A stretch of 64,000 bases of DNA, taken from Acidobacteriota bacterium. Lineage in GTDB: Bacteria > Acidobacteriota > Terriglobia > Acidiferrales > UBA7541. Positions within the stretch are counted from its first letter, which is position 1. Every line of letters starts with the position of its first letter. The translations under genes were made by a program, and so were the position numbers. Below the pieces are notes generated by a model. That model worked only from the letters and a program-made list of their open reading frames with translations, searched no databases and was not told where the DNA came from. The stretch is taken from contig JABCZG010000002.1 in NCBI GenBank assembly GCA_013289835.1, forward strand, positions 186,001 to 250,000, in the 5' to 3' direction. Below are positions 35,158-43,911 of this stretch, piece by piece.

Positions 35158-36504
35158 TTAGTCCGTAGCCGCCACTCCTTCGATTTTCGCGCTGGCTTCC
35201 ACCATTTCCTTCACGCGCCGGCTGGGCGCGGCTTCGTTCTCGCGCGTGGTGGAGAGCGGCCCGTTCACGGTGAAGTAGTGCGCGCCCGCCACCATCAACT
35301 GCTCCGCGGGAAATCGCGTAATCACTTCGTGCCCCGTTTCGGTGACGACTATTTCTTCTTCAATGCGCGCCGCGCTCCAGCCATCCGTCGAGGGCCAGAA
35401 CGTTTCAAGCGCGAACACCATACCCGGCTTGATTTCATGCGAATGCTCGAGCGAAACCATTCGGCTGATGACCGGCTTTTCCCAAATCGCCAGACCGATG
35501 CCATGACCAAACTGCAGCGCGAAGGCCGCTTCCTCATCGGGAAATCCAAACTCTTCCGCTTTCGGCCAAACGGAAGCAATCTCTGCGGTGGTGCGGCCCG
35601 GGCGCACGAGCGAAATCGCCGCATCCAGATATTCGCGGCAGCGTTTGTACGCATCAATCATCGCGTGCGAAGCGTACCCGATCGTGAAGCACCGGTAGTA
35701 GCACGTCCGGTATCCCATGTAGGAATGCAGAATGTCGTAGTAAACGGGATCGCCCGGCCGCAACACGCGGTCTGAAAATACGTGAGGATGCGGATTGCAG
35801 CGCTCGCCCGAAATGGCATTCACCGCTTCCACATATTCCGAACCGAGGTCGTACAAAACTTTGCTGGCGAGCCCGACGGCCTGGTTTTCGCTCATCCCCG
35901 GCTTCATCGCGCGGTACAACTCGTCGTAGGCCGCGTCCACCATCATCGCCGAATGATTCAGAAGCGAAATTTCATCCTGCGTCTTGATGACGCGCGCGTC
36001 GGACATCAACTGCTGGCCGTCCACGATTTTGATTCCCTCTTTTTGCAAAGCAAACAGAATGGGCGGCTCGACCACATCAATTCCGAGCGGCTCCTTGTGC
36101 AGCCCGCGCATTTCCAGTTCTACTTTAATTTTGCGCGCGACGTTTTCCGCGCGGCCCATCTCCGGCGACATTGCTCCGCGCAGCAGCGGAATCCCAGGCC
36201 GCGAACGCTCTCCGAGCCACGGGCAATTTTGCTGATGATGCCGCGCCGCCGATCCAAAATCCCAGAGAATCGGTTCGTCATTCTGAGGCAGCAACGTGAA
36301 CCGGCTAATCTTGTCCTGCGCCCAGGCTCCGATGTGCGTCGCCGTCAAATAGCGCACGTTGTTCATGTCGAAGCACAGCAGCGCGCCCATTTCCGATTTA
36401 ACGAGGAGCGCCTTCGCGCGTGCTAGCCGTTCTTGGCGCAGCCGGTCAAAGTCAATGCGGTTCTCCCAATCCACCGCCATCGATCCGTACGTTTTCAGTC
36501 CCAT
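35158..36504 (-). CDS. M24 (creatinase-fold) hydrolase, DddP/Xaa-Pro-peptidase-like, with altered metal site
   Basis: A 448-aa two-domain 'pita-bread' protein. ATG 36504 is chosen over the upstream codons because GGGAGG lies ahead of it. The N-terminal creatinase_N domain contains CFDMNNVRYLTATHIGAWAQ, similar in layout to DddP-type proteins. In the catalytic domain the first metal Asp may persist (PVYYDILHSYMGY), but the spot of the second reads TCYYR, so Asp is replaced; the His (FGHGIGL) and the two Glu residues (FALETFW and EEEIVV) are kept. Loss of Asp ligands is known in metal-free creatinases. It may hydrolyse a C-N bond or cleave an onium-type compound; it should not be annotated as a peptidase without test. 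Confidence 0.82.
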   Translation of the reverse strand: MGLKTYGSMAVDWENRIDFDRLRQERLARAKALLVKSEMGALLCFDMNNVRYLTATHIGAWAQDKISRFTLLPQNDEPILWDFGSAARHHQQNCPWLGERSRPGIPLLRGAMSPEMGRAENVARKIKVELEMRGLHKEPLGIDVVEPPILFALQKEGIKIVDGQQLMSDARVIKTQDEISLLNHSAMMVDAAYDELYRAMKPGMSENQAVGLASKVLYDLGSEYVEAVNAISGERCNPHPHVFSDRVLRPGDPVYYDILHSYMGYRTCYYRCFTIGYASHAMIDAYKRCREYLDAAISLVRPGRTTAEIASVWPKAEEFGFPDEEAAFALQFGHGIGLAIWEKPVISRMVSLEHSHEIKPGMVFALETFWPSTDGWSAARIEEEIVVTETGHEVITRFPAEQLMVAGAHYFTVNGPLSTTRENEAAPSRRVKEMVEASAKIEGVAATD

Positions 36505-36527
36505 CGCACGCCTCCCGTCACGCCCAA

Positions 36528-37523
36528 TCAGGCTTTCCCACAAAGCGCCCGTGCCGCTTCAAATACCGTTTGATCCGTTGGAACCGTCACATCCTCCAGC
36601 GGCGGCGAAAACGGAATGGGCACGTGCATCGCCCCCATCCGCTTCACCGGAGCTTCCAGGTTGTAGAACGCGCCTTCGGCAATCACCGAAGCGATCTCTC
36701 CCGTCACGCCGTAGCGCCCGTACCCTTCATCAATCACCATCGCTCGCGATGTTTTCTTCGCCGATTCGATGAGCGTCTTCTCATCCAGCGGCCACGTTGT
36801 GCGCGGATCAATCACTTCCGCGCTCAGACCGATTTTCTCGAGAAGTTCCGCCGCGCCCAGAGCCACTTGCACCATACTGCTTGTGGCCACGATAGTGATG
36901 TCCTCGCCCTCGCGCTTCACGTCGGCCACGCCAAGCGGAATCGTGTACTCGCCCTCCGGCACCGGGCCCTTCAGCTTGTACATCATCTTGTCTTCGAAAA
37001 AGACCACCGGGTTTTCATCGCGAATCGCCGTCTTCAACAATCCTTTCGCGTCGTACGGCGTGGAGGGCAGCACTACTTTCAATCCCGGAACGTGGCTCAG
37101 CCAGGCGTGCAACGATTGCGAGTGTTGCGCCGCCGAACGCCGCGTCGCGCCCAGCGTGGTCCGCACCACCATCGGCACTTTCCAAGTGCCGCCGGACATG
37201 TAATGCACTTTGGCGGCCTGGTTGACCATCTGATCCATCGTCAGCGTCAGGAAGTCGCCGAACATGATGTCCACGACCGGCCGCAGACCCGTCATCGCCG
37301 CGCCGACGCCCATTCCAGTGAAGCCCGCCTCCGAAATCGGCGTATCAATCACGCGCTCCGCGCCGAACTCTTCCACGAGCCCTGACAAAACTTTGAATGG
37401 CGTACCTGCCTCCGCGACGTCTTCGCCGAAAATACAAACGCGCGAATCGCGGCGCATCTCTTCCGCGAGCGCCTCTCTCACCGCTTGCGCGAACGTCAGT
37501 TCCCTTGTCGCTACTTCAGGCAT
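36528..37523 (-). CDS. 2-oxoacid dehydrogenase E1 beta subunit
   Basis: A 331-aa transketolase-like protein. MPEVATRELTFAQAVREALAEEMRRD is the normal E1beta start (ATG 37523). GEDVAEAGTPFKVLSGLVEEFG, FMGMGVGAAMTGLRPVVD-type sequence (ISEAGFTGMGVGAAMTGLRPVVDIMF) and the C-terminal GYGRYGVTGEIASVI segment are all present. It overlaps the alpha-subunit stop by 8 bases. Together with E1alpha and E2 it decarboxylates a 2-oxoacid and transfers the acyl group to lipoate, then CoA. Confidence 0.93.
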   Translation of the reverse strand: MPEVATRELTFAQAVREALAEEMRRDSRVCIFGEDVAEAGTPFKVLSGLVEEFGAERVIDTPISEAGFTGMGVGAAMTGLRPVVDIMFGDFLTLTMDQMVNQAAKVHYMSGGTWKVPMVVRTTLGATRRSAAQHSQSLHAWLSHVPGLKVVLPSTPYDAKGLLKTAIRDENPVVFFEDKMMYKLKGPVPEGEYTIPLGVADVKREGEDITIVATSSMVQVALGAAELLEKIGLSAEVIDPRTTWPLDEKTLIESAKKTSRAMVIDEGYGRYGVTGEIASVIAEGAFYNLEAPVKRMGAMHVPIPFSPPLEDVTVPTDQTVFEAARALCGKA

Positions 37524-38514
37524 ACACGTCCTGGTCCACTTCGTCGATCGTGGGGTACGGCGCAGCGATCGCAAACTCCACCGCGGCCTTCATCTCTGCT
37601 CGGACTTCGTCTTCAATCGTTTGCAATTTTGTGGCATCGGTGATTTTTTGATCGATCATCCACGTCGCGAAATTTTTGATAGGATCGCGCTCCGTCTTCC
37701 ACATCTGTTCTTCCTGCTTCGAGCGGTAATATTCGCGATTGATGTCGCCTACATGATGCCCGGTGTAGCGATACGTATTGCAAAGCAAAAACGCCGGGCC
37801 TTCGCCCTTGCGCGCGCGGTCCACCAGTTTCTGCGCCGTCGCATGCACCGCCCGCACATCCTGTCCATCCACGCTCTCCGCGTGCACGCCGAACGCAGTT
37901 CCGCGAGCGAGAATGTCGCCCGCGGTCGTTTCCGAATAATGCGTGTACTCCGTGTAAAGATTGTTCTCGCAAACGTATATCACCGGCAATTTCCAAAGCG
38001 CCGCCAGATTCATCACTTCGTAGAGAACGCCCTGGCCGAGTGCTCCTTCTCCAAAAAAGCAGACCGCGACTTGGCCCGTACCCAAGCGCTTCGCGGAAAG
38101 TGCGGCCCCTGTGGCAATCCCGGCACTGCCACCCACAATGGCGTTGGCTCCCAGATTTCCCGTGGCCGGATCGGCAATGTGCATCGAGCCGCCTTTACCA
38201 CGGCAGTATCCAGCTTCCTTTCCCAGCAGCTCCGCAAACATGCGATCCGGCGAAGCGCCCTTGGCCACGCAATGGCCGTGGCCGCGATGCGTGCTGGTGA
38301 TGTAGTCGCTGGGCTTCAGTGCTTCGCAAATTCCCACTGCCACCGCTTCCTCACCAACATAAAGGTGAGCAAGACCCGGCATCAGCGCGCGCGTGTAGAG
38401 TTCGTTCACCTGCTCTTCAAACAGGCGAATCATCACCATCCGGCGGTACATTCGGATGGACTGTTCGGCTTTCGTACCCGTGTTTGTTTTGGATGAGTCG
38501 GTAGCGATGGTCAT
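37516..38514 (-). CDS. 2-oxoacid dehydrogenase E1 alpha subunit (thiamine-diphosphate dependent)
   Basis: A 332-aa protein. ATG 38514 is chosen: it overlaps the upstream stop by 4 bases and the family's conserved sequence starts soon after (RMYRRMVMIRLFEEQVNELY). The ThDP/Mg motif is visible as FFGEGALGQGVLYEVMNLAALWKLPVIYVCENN, and the phosphorylation-loop-like YRYTGHHVGDINREYYR follows. GKGGSMHIADPATGNLGANAIVGG matches acetoin/branched-chain E1alpha proteins better than PdhA of the pyruvate complex, but the substrate cannot be fixed from sequence. Confidence 0.93.
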   Translation of the reverse strand: MTIATDSSKTNTGTKAEQSIRMYRRMVMIRLFEEQVNELYTRALMPGLAHLYVGEEAVAVGICEALKPSDYITSTHRGHGHCVAKGASPDRMFAELLGKEAGYCRGKGGSMHIADPATGNLGANAIVGGSAGIATGAALSAKRLGTGQVAVCFFGEGALGQGVLYEVMNLAALWKLPVIYVCENNLYTEYTHYSETTAGDILARGTAFGVHAESVDGQDVRAVHATAQKLVDRARKGEGPAFLLCNTYRYTGHHVGDINREYYRSKQEEQMWKTERDPIKNFATWMIDQKITDATKLQTIEDEVRAEMKAAVEFAIAAPYPTIDEVDQDVYA

Positions 38515-39392
38515 TTCTTGACTCCGGACATAGCCGCCAAAACTTCGAAGACAACGGCAAAATCTTTTTCGACCAGCCCCATGCCGCGGGCCGCCGTCAG
38601 AAATTCGTTGGTGACCGCGGTAGTCGGCATCGGCACATCCAGTTGGCGGCCCAGCTCCAGCGCGAGATTCATATCTTTCTGCATCATGTTGACGTTGAAC
38701 CACGCTTCTTCCGGCATCTTGAGAATGAACGGGCCGCGATACTGCACCATCGGCGAGGCAATCACGCTGTGCGTCAAAACATCCACCGCGGTGGCACGCG
38801 GAATTCCACTTTTTTCCGCCAGCAAAACGCCCTCGCAAAATGCCAGCATTTGCACGGCGAGGCTGAGGTTCGTTCCAATCTTCATCACCAGCGCCAGACC
38901 GTTGTCGCCGACATGCGTCACTTTTGGCCCGATGTCCAGCAGCAGCGGCTTCACGCGTTCGAACGTTTCCCGGCGGCCGCCGACCATCACCGACAACTTC
39001 CCTTCCTGCAGCGTGATCACGCTGCCGGAAACCGGCGAGTCCACCATGTCGCCGCCTTTTTCGCGCACCTTCGCGGCGAGTTCGCGGCTGAAAGCGGGAC
39101 TCACCGTGCTCATGTCCACGAAAATTTTCCCCGGAGTAAGCCCGGCCAGCATTCCCTCCGGGCCGTCCATCACCGCGCCAAGCGCCGCGGAGTTAGTGAC
39201 CATCGAAAACGCAACGTCGACAGCCGCAACCACGGCCCGCGGCGAGTCCGCCCACTTCATGCCTTTCTTAACCAGCCACTCCGCTTTCGAACGCGTCCGG
39301 TTGTATCCCGTGACGCTGTGGCCCTTCCCGAGCAGACGATTCACCATCTCGCCGCCCATCACTCCTAGCCCGACAAATCCCAGATTCGCCAT
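38511..39392 (-). CDS. NAD(P)-dependent 3-hydroxyisobutyrate-dehydrogenase-family oxidoreductase
   Basis: A 293-aa beta-hydroxyacid dehydrogenase. GFVGLGVMGGEMVNRLLGKGHSVTGYNRT is the Rossmann dinucleotide motif; DSPVSGSVITLQEGKLSVMVGG is the substrate-binding loop; the catalytic Lys lies in VMKIGTNLSL. It is the first gene of the minus-strand run; GAGGAG precedes its ATG. In known pathways such enzymes oxidise 3-hydroxyisobutyrate, tartronate semialdehyde or 3-hydroxypropionate; the following 2-oxoacid dehydrogenase genes fit use of a short hydroxy- or oxo-acid intermediate. Confidence 0.9.
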   Translation of the reverse strand: MANLGFVGLGVMGGEMVNRLLGKGHSVTGYNRTRSKAEWLVKKGMKWADSPRAVVAAVDVAFSMVTNSAALGAVMDGPEGMLAGLTPGKIFVDMSTVSPAFSRELAAKVREKGGDMVDSPVSGSVITLQEGKLSVMVGGRRETFERVKPLLLDIGPKVTHVGDNGLALVMKIGTNLSLAVQMLAFCEGVLLAEKSGIPRATAVDVLTHSVIASPMVQYRGPFILKMPEEAWFNVNMMQKDMNLALELGRQLDVPMPTTAVTNEFLTAARGMGLVEKDFAVVFEVLAAMSGVKK

Positions 39393-39558
39393 GAAACTCT
39401 GTTCTCCTCGTTACCGCCGGGCGCAATCCCCACTTGCCTCTTCCAACCTCCTGACGCGTCGCCGAGTGCTGCCCCAGGAAATTTTCTAAAACAGCCGAAA
39501 AAACAACCAAGGACCACCGAATTCTTTTTCTTTTCTTACTAAAAACTAAAAACTCTTC

Positions 39559-40266
39559 TTAAGCTTCCTCCTCCTTCGGCGCGCGCCGCGAATCCTCTCG
39601 CACCTGCACCAAATGCGCCTTCATTGCCTCTCGTGCTCCCGTTGGATCGCGGAGCTCGATGGCTTTCAGAATTTTCTTGTGGTGATGTTGTCCGCGCTCC
39701 GGACCGCCTTCCACCTGGAAGATTCCCATGCGTTGTTCGCGGAGCAGTCCCACAATCGAATCGATCAAGGAAAGAATGATTGGATTTGCAGCGGCCTCGG
39801 CCAGGGCAAGGTGAAAATCAAGATCCGCTTCAATGAACGCGTCCGGGTCCTTGCAGGCGCCGTCCATCACCGCAACCTGCTCGCGCATCGAAGACAAATC
39901 TTCGGTGTCGGCGCGAGTGGCGGCCAGCGCCGCGATCTCCGGCTCCAGAATCGCGCGGACTTCCGCCAGAAACGCAGAACCCTCGGCTTGCCCAACCTTG
40001 ACCATGCGGTCCAGCGATTGACGCATGGAATAGGAAGTGCCGTCGGTTATGAAGGTCCCTCGTCCCGGATACGCCTCGACCAGCCCTTTTTCATGGAGAG
40101 CTTTGACAGCTTCCCGAACGGCTGTGCGGCTGACGCCGAATTGTTGCGCGAGTTCACGCTCGGGGGGTAACTGGTCACCCGCTTTTAGAGTGCCCTTGTG
40201 GATGGAATCCTCGACCTGTTGCACGATCTGCTCATATAGGCGAGAGGAGCGCACGATTTTATACAT
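39559..40266 (-). CDS. FadR-subfamily GntR transcriptional regulator
   Basis: A 235-aa regulator. The winged helix is residues ~8-75 (YEQIVQQVEDSIHKGTLKAGDQLPPERELAQQFGVSRTAVREAVKALHEKGLVEAYPGRGTFIT). The C-terminal FCD ligand domain follows (ILEPEIAALAATRADTEDL, EADLDFHLALAEAAANPIILSLIDSI, with Asp and His residues that usually bind a metal, and a late His in ERGQHHHKKI). FadR-type regulators sense small carboxylates. A perfect 21-base palindrome lies 37 bases upstream of its ATG, which suggests self-repression, and similar sites lie before neighbouring catabolic genes. Confidence 0.92.
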   Translation of the reverse strand: MYKIVRSSRLYEQIVQQVEDSIHKGTLKAGDQLPPERELAQQFGVSRTAVREAVKALHEKGLVEAYPGRGTFITDGTSYSMRQSLDRMVKVGQAEGSAFLAEVRAILEPEIAALAATRADTEDLSSMREQVAVMDGACKDPDAFIEADLDFHLALAEAAANPIILSLIDSIVGLLREQRMGIFQVEGGPERGQHHHKKILKAIELRDPTGAREAMKAHLVQVREDSRRAPKEEEA

Positions 40267-40302
40267 GACAGCCTCCCGGGGTGACGGAAGCACTCTCGAG
40301 TA

Positions 40303-40323
40303 TTGGTATGACCATCATACCAA
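40303..40323. promoter_or_regulatory. Operator palindrome upstream of the FadR-type regulator
   Basis: TTGGTATGA-CCA-TCATACCAA is a perfect inverted repeat with 9-base arms. It contains TGGTATGACCA (40304-40314), which differs at one position from TGGTCTGACCA upstream of the TonB receptor gene. Dyads with a TGGT-N3-ACCA core are typical of FadR-subfamily binding sites. It lies in the regulator's own promoter; a shorter TTGGACCAA dyad is at 40389-40397. Confidence 0.75.
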
Positions 40324-40429
40324 CTTGCATCTCATTGCACCAATTCCGCTTCTTTTGACGTGGGACGCGTCGTACTAAGGTCGAGTTGTTGGACCAATCT
40401 ACCACACGCCCGCTTGTTCCCGCAATACC

Positions 40430-41803
40430 TTAGGTCCCTTCCTCGATCCACACCGTCTTGATGTTTGTAAACTCTCGGATTCCGTGGACTCCCAGCTCGC
40501 GGCCGTGACCTGACCATTTCACACCACCAAACGGAATGCGAGGGTCGGAGGCCACCATCTTATTTATGAAAACCATTCCGGACTCCAAATCGTTGACGAA
40601 ACGCTCGCGTTCGTTCTTGTCGTTGGTCCAGGCGCTTGCCCCCAAACCAAAACGGCTATCGTTGGCGATTCGAATCGCGTCATTCACATCCTTTGCGCGG
40701 AACACGCTCGCCACCGGACCGAATAGTTCCTCCTTGTGCGCGGGCGAACCTTCCGGGATATTCGTCAACACCGTGGGCGCATAGAAATTTCCCGGACGAT
40801 CCAGCGGCTTGCCACCAGTCAAAACCTTTGCGCCCGCCTGAACTGTTTTTTTCACGTCGCGATCGATATCGGCCAGGCCATCCGCGGTAGAGAGCGGCCC
40901 AAGTTCCGTTTTTTCGTCGAACGGATCACCGACCTTCAGCGCCGCCATTTTCTCCGCAAACGCGCGCTCGAATTTGTCGGCGATAGCTTCGTGAACAATG
41001 AAGCGTTTGGCGGCGATGCAGGATTGTCCGTTGTTGAAGATGCGCGCCTTTACCGCGGTAGCTGCGGCCACTTCGAGGTTCGCGCTGGGCATCACGATGA
41101 AGGGATCGCTGCCGCCCAGTTCCAGCACTACTTTCTTGATTCTTTTCGCCGCGCCGATGCCTACTTCTATTCCGGCCCCTTCGCTCCCCGTCAGCGTGGC
41201 GGCCATAACACGCGAATCACCAAGGATTTTATCGACTTTTTGCGAACCGACTAAAAGTGTCTGGAAAGCGCCGTCAGGAAATCCAGCCCTTCGAAAGATG
41301 TCTTCGATGGCCAGCGCGCATTGCGGAACGATGGACGCGTGTTTCAAAAGTCCCACGTTACCCGCCATTAACGCGGGCGCCGCAAATCGCAGCACCTGCC
41401 AGAACGGAAAATTCCACGGCATCACGGCGAGCACGGGACCGAGCGGCTGGTAACGAATGTAACTGCGGCTGGCGCCTGTCTCCACTACTTCGTCGGCCAG
41501 GAATTTTTCTGCATTTTCCGCGTAGTAGCGGCAAACCCACGCGCACTTCACTGCTTCGTCCACTGCCGACCGCAGCGTCTTGCCCATTTCGGTGGTCATC
41601 ACGCGCGCAAATGTGTCTTTTTCTTTCTCGAGGATCTCCGCGGCCTTGAGCATCATTCGCGCGCGCTCGGCGAACGGCACATGGCGGTAACTCGAAAACG
41701 TGTCCGCGGCTTTCTGCAGTTTTACTTCGATTTGGGCGTCGGTCAGCGGTTCGAACGATTTGAGCAATTCGCCTGTCGCGGGATTGATGGTTGCAATTGC
41801 CAT
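40430..41803 (-). CDS. NAD(P)-dependent succinate-semialdehyde-type aldehyde dehydrogenase
   Basis: A 457-aa aldehyde dehydrogenase. AIATINPATGELLKSFEPLTD is the start typical of short GabD/Sad proteins; the general-base Glu is in VLELGGSDPFIV, the nucleophile Cys in NNGQSCIAAKRF, and the C terminus carries FGGVKWSGHGRELGVHGIREFTN. GGGAGATAGG precedes the ATG. It oxidises succinate semialdehyde or a similar short semialdehyde to the acid. Its promoter shares the 397-base divergent region with the LVIVD gene and holds FadR-type half sites. Confidence 0.92.
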   Translation of the reverse strand: MAIATINPATGELLKSFEPLTDAQIEVKLQKAADTFSSYRHVPFAERARMMLKAAEILEKEKDTFARVMTTEMGKTLRSAVDEAVKCAWVCRYYAENAEKFLADEVVETGASRSYIRYQPLGPVLAVMPWNFPFWQVLRFAAPALMAGNVGLLKHASIVPQCALAIEDIFRRAGFPDGAFQTLLVGSQKVDKILGDSRVMAATLTGSEGAGIEVGIGAAKRIKKVVLELGGSDPFIVMPSANLEVAAATAVKARIFNNGQSCIAAKRFIVHEAIADKFERAFAEKMAALKVGDPFDEKTELGPLSTADGLADIDRDVKKTVQAGAKVLTGGKPLDRPGNFYAPTVLTNIPEGSPAHKEELFGPVASVFRAKDVNDAIRIANDSRFGLGASAWTNDKNERERFVNDLESGMVFINKMVASDPRIPFGGVKWSGHGRELGVHGIREFTNIKTVWIEEGT

Positions 41804-42200
41804 TTCCTATCTCCCTTGGAATCTTCTGCGCGGCCCAAGACCTTGGCCGGTCCTCGCCAGCGTTCGAATCCCTCTTTTCGAGTCTTCCGGGAATCTCGAC
41901 AGAGTGAGCGTTTGGGCAGGACGATCTCTGAATTTGGTCCAACCACTATACCCGAAGGTTCTTTTGCGGGCCATACTAACTATAAATATCTCTGATTCAT
42001 AGCAGAATATTCTTGACAGCCTTCTCTTGCCAGTGGTACAGCGGTCCAACCAAGTTGAACGGGATGACGGTCCCTTTTTGTGCCTGGACCAAGGGGCGTC
42101 CTTAATATAGGTCCAGGCGGTCGAGAGCAAAAGTGGGCTAAGTCCGCCGGCGCACCAGAATCGGGCTGCGGCAGATTAAGGGTCGAGGGAGAAGCAACAG
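41804..42200. promoter_or_regulatory. Divergent control region with clustered GGTCCA sites
   Basis: No gene fits in these 397 bases. GGTCCA occurs at 41936-41941, 42043-42048 and 42110-42115, and inverted at 42085-42090. Two of them sit in TGGTCCAACCA (41935-41945) and CGGTCCAACCA (42042-42052), TGGT-N3-ACCA-like dyads resembling the 40303 operator. TTGACA (42013-42018) with GTACAG 17 bases on is a weak promoter candidate that would run into the second dyad. The region likely controls both the aldehyde dehydrogenase and the LVIVD gene. Confidence 0.6.
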
Positions 42201-43805
42201 ATGAAATCCACGCGTGAAAAGAAGAAGCAGCGTTCTGCTGGAGGAGACACCCCTGGCTCCAAGGAGCGGGGGCTCATGCCATCACGCCGGGAGTTCATTC
42301 GAACGGCGGCTGGGGCGGGGCTGGCACTGGCGGGGTCTTCGATTCCGGTTTGGGCGGACCACCATGGGCATCCCTCCCCGAATAGCATCTCCTATCTCGA
42401 TCGGCGGATGTACATCCGCAACATGGAGCTGCTGGCACATTTCATGCCGGGACACTCGCGCAACGGGAAGATGCAGGTCATGTCCATCGGCAATCGCCGC
42501 TACATGCTGCAACAGGGAGATGTGATTGACATCAGCGACGTTCGAAAGCCGCAGATGTTCAACAAGGGCGGCTTCGAGGGTTATCAAGTTCAGGTGGCGT
42601 ACAACAAGACTCTGAAGAAGTGGATTTTGATGACCGGGCAACAAACACCGATTACCGATTCAACGCCCGAAGCGCCGATGGGCAAGTACGACGATCCGCA
42701 TCTCGACGACAAACGGAAAAATTACAAGGGACTGCGCGGCGTGCGATTTTACGATGCGACGGATCCGTCGAAGATTTTGAAATTGTCTGAATTCAGCACC
42801 GGCGCGACCGGGCAGGGCACGCACCGGAATTATTATGACGGCGGAAAATACGCGTATCTCGATACCGCGCCGGACGAAAGTTTTATTCACCAGCCGTCAT
42901 ATTTCCGGGAACTGGTCAACGGCAACATGATCATTGACGCGTCCGATCCTGCGAGCGCGAAAGAAGTTTCCATGTGGTGGGTGCCGGGCTCGCGCAAAGG
43001 AGAAGAGGCCGAGTACAACAAATGGATTTGGTCCAAGCTGGTGCCGCCGAAAGTGGTGGCGGACCAAACGCCGTTCGCGGGGCTGCACGGGCCGGTTTAT
43101 GTTCCGAAGAAATTGGAGGACGGGGGAAACCGCGGCTACGGCGCGTTTGGATGCAACGGATTCATTATTCTCGATCTGTCCGATCCCACGCATCAGAAGG
43201 AAATTGGTCGGTTCGAACCCCCCGCGCAATATTCGGGAATGGGTATCGCCTTCCACACCATTTATTGCGGCATCCTCGAGCGCGGATTTGTTCTGACAAA
43301 CGGTGAAACGACGAATTCGGATTGCAACCAGATTTATCTGCCGAACTGGGTGATTGATATTCGCGACGAGGAGCATCCCGTTGCGGTCGCGCAACTTCCG
43401 CGGCCGGTGCCGCCGCCGGAAGCGCCGTATCGCGACTTTTGTTTCAAGCGGGGGCGATTTGGGGCGCATAATCCGCCGCATCTGAAAGCGCCGGGAAAAC
43501 CGCGGCAGGAATTTATCGCGTATTCGTATTTCATCGCTGGGCTGCGGTGCTATGACATCGGCGATCTCACGAAGCCAGAAGAGGTGGGTTACTTTATTCC
43601 GCCGCAGGGCGGGGACTTGAAAAAATTCGGGAGCTATGACCGCACCGTGGACAATGTTTTTATCGAGTGGGATCGGAACATTATCTGGTGCGCGGCGGAC
43701 ACGGGATTGTATGCGCTGAGTTGCCCGAATCTGGGAAAGCCGATTCTGGATCCGATGCCGGTGACGGAATGGTCGCTCGATAAATTGAACGAGGGCGCAC
43801 CATAA
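42201..43805 (+). CDS. Tat-exported LVIVD-repeat protein
   Basis: A 534-aa protein. A basic N-terminal stretch leads into the Tat signal PSRREFIRTAAGAGLALAGSSIPVWA (residues ~27-52). The rest is a beta-propeller-like protein with LVIVD-type units (GVRFYDATDPSKILKLSEF; NMIIDASDPASAKEVSMWWV; GFIILDLSDPTHQKEIGRF; LPNWVIDIRDEEHPVAVAQL; LRCYDIGDLTKPEEVGYF). Conserved His (HHGHPSP, GTHRNYY, FHTIYC) may bind metal. The family has no known reaction. It heads a plus-strand group with an orphan substrate-binding protein and an alpha/beta hydrolase. Confidence 0.85.
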   Translation: MKSTREKKKQRSAGGDTPGSKERGLMPSRREFIRTAAGAGLALAGSSIPVWADHHGHPSPNSISYLDRRMYIRNMELLAHFMPGHSRNGKMQVMSIGNRRYMLQQGDVIDISDVRKPQMFNKGGFEGYQVQVAYNKTLKKWILMTGQQTPITDSTPEAPMGKYDDPHLDDKRKNYKGLRGVRFYDATDPSKILKLSEFSTGATGQGTHRNYYDGGKYAYLDTAPDESFIHQPSYFRELVNGNMIIDASDPASAKEVSMWWVPGSRKGEEAEYNKWIWSKLVPPKVVADQTPFAGLHGPVYVPKKLEDGGNRGYGAFGCNGFIILDLSDPTHQKEIGRFEPPAQYSGMGIAFHTIYCGILERGFVLTNGETTNSDCNQIYLPNWVIDIRDEEHPVAVAQLPRPVPPPEAPYRDFCFKRGRFGAHNPPHLKAPGKPRQEFIAYSYFIAGLRCYDIGDLTKPEEVGYFIPPQGGDLKKFGSYDRTVDNVFIEWDRNIIWCAADTGLYALSCPNLGKPILDPMPVTEWSLDKLNEGAP

Positions 43806-43911
43806 ACGCAAGAAAAGGATTTTACACAGAGAACCCTGAGGGCGCACAGAGACGGAATACCGCTAGTACGTTTTCTCTCGGATTCAGCGACATGCAAAGA
43901 GGCGAGGACTG

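Noticed and set aside
35158..36504. Naming the M24 protein a DMSP lyase (DddP)
   Set aside because: Layout is similar, but two metal Asp residues of DddP appear replaced, and no other DMSP genes are present.
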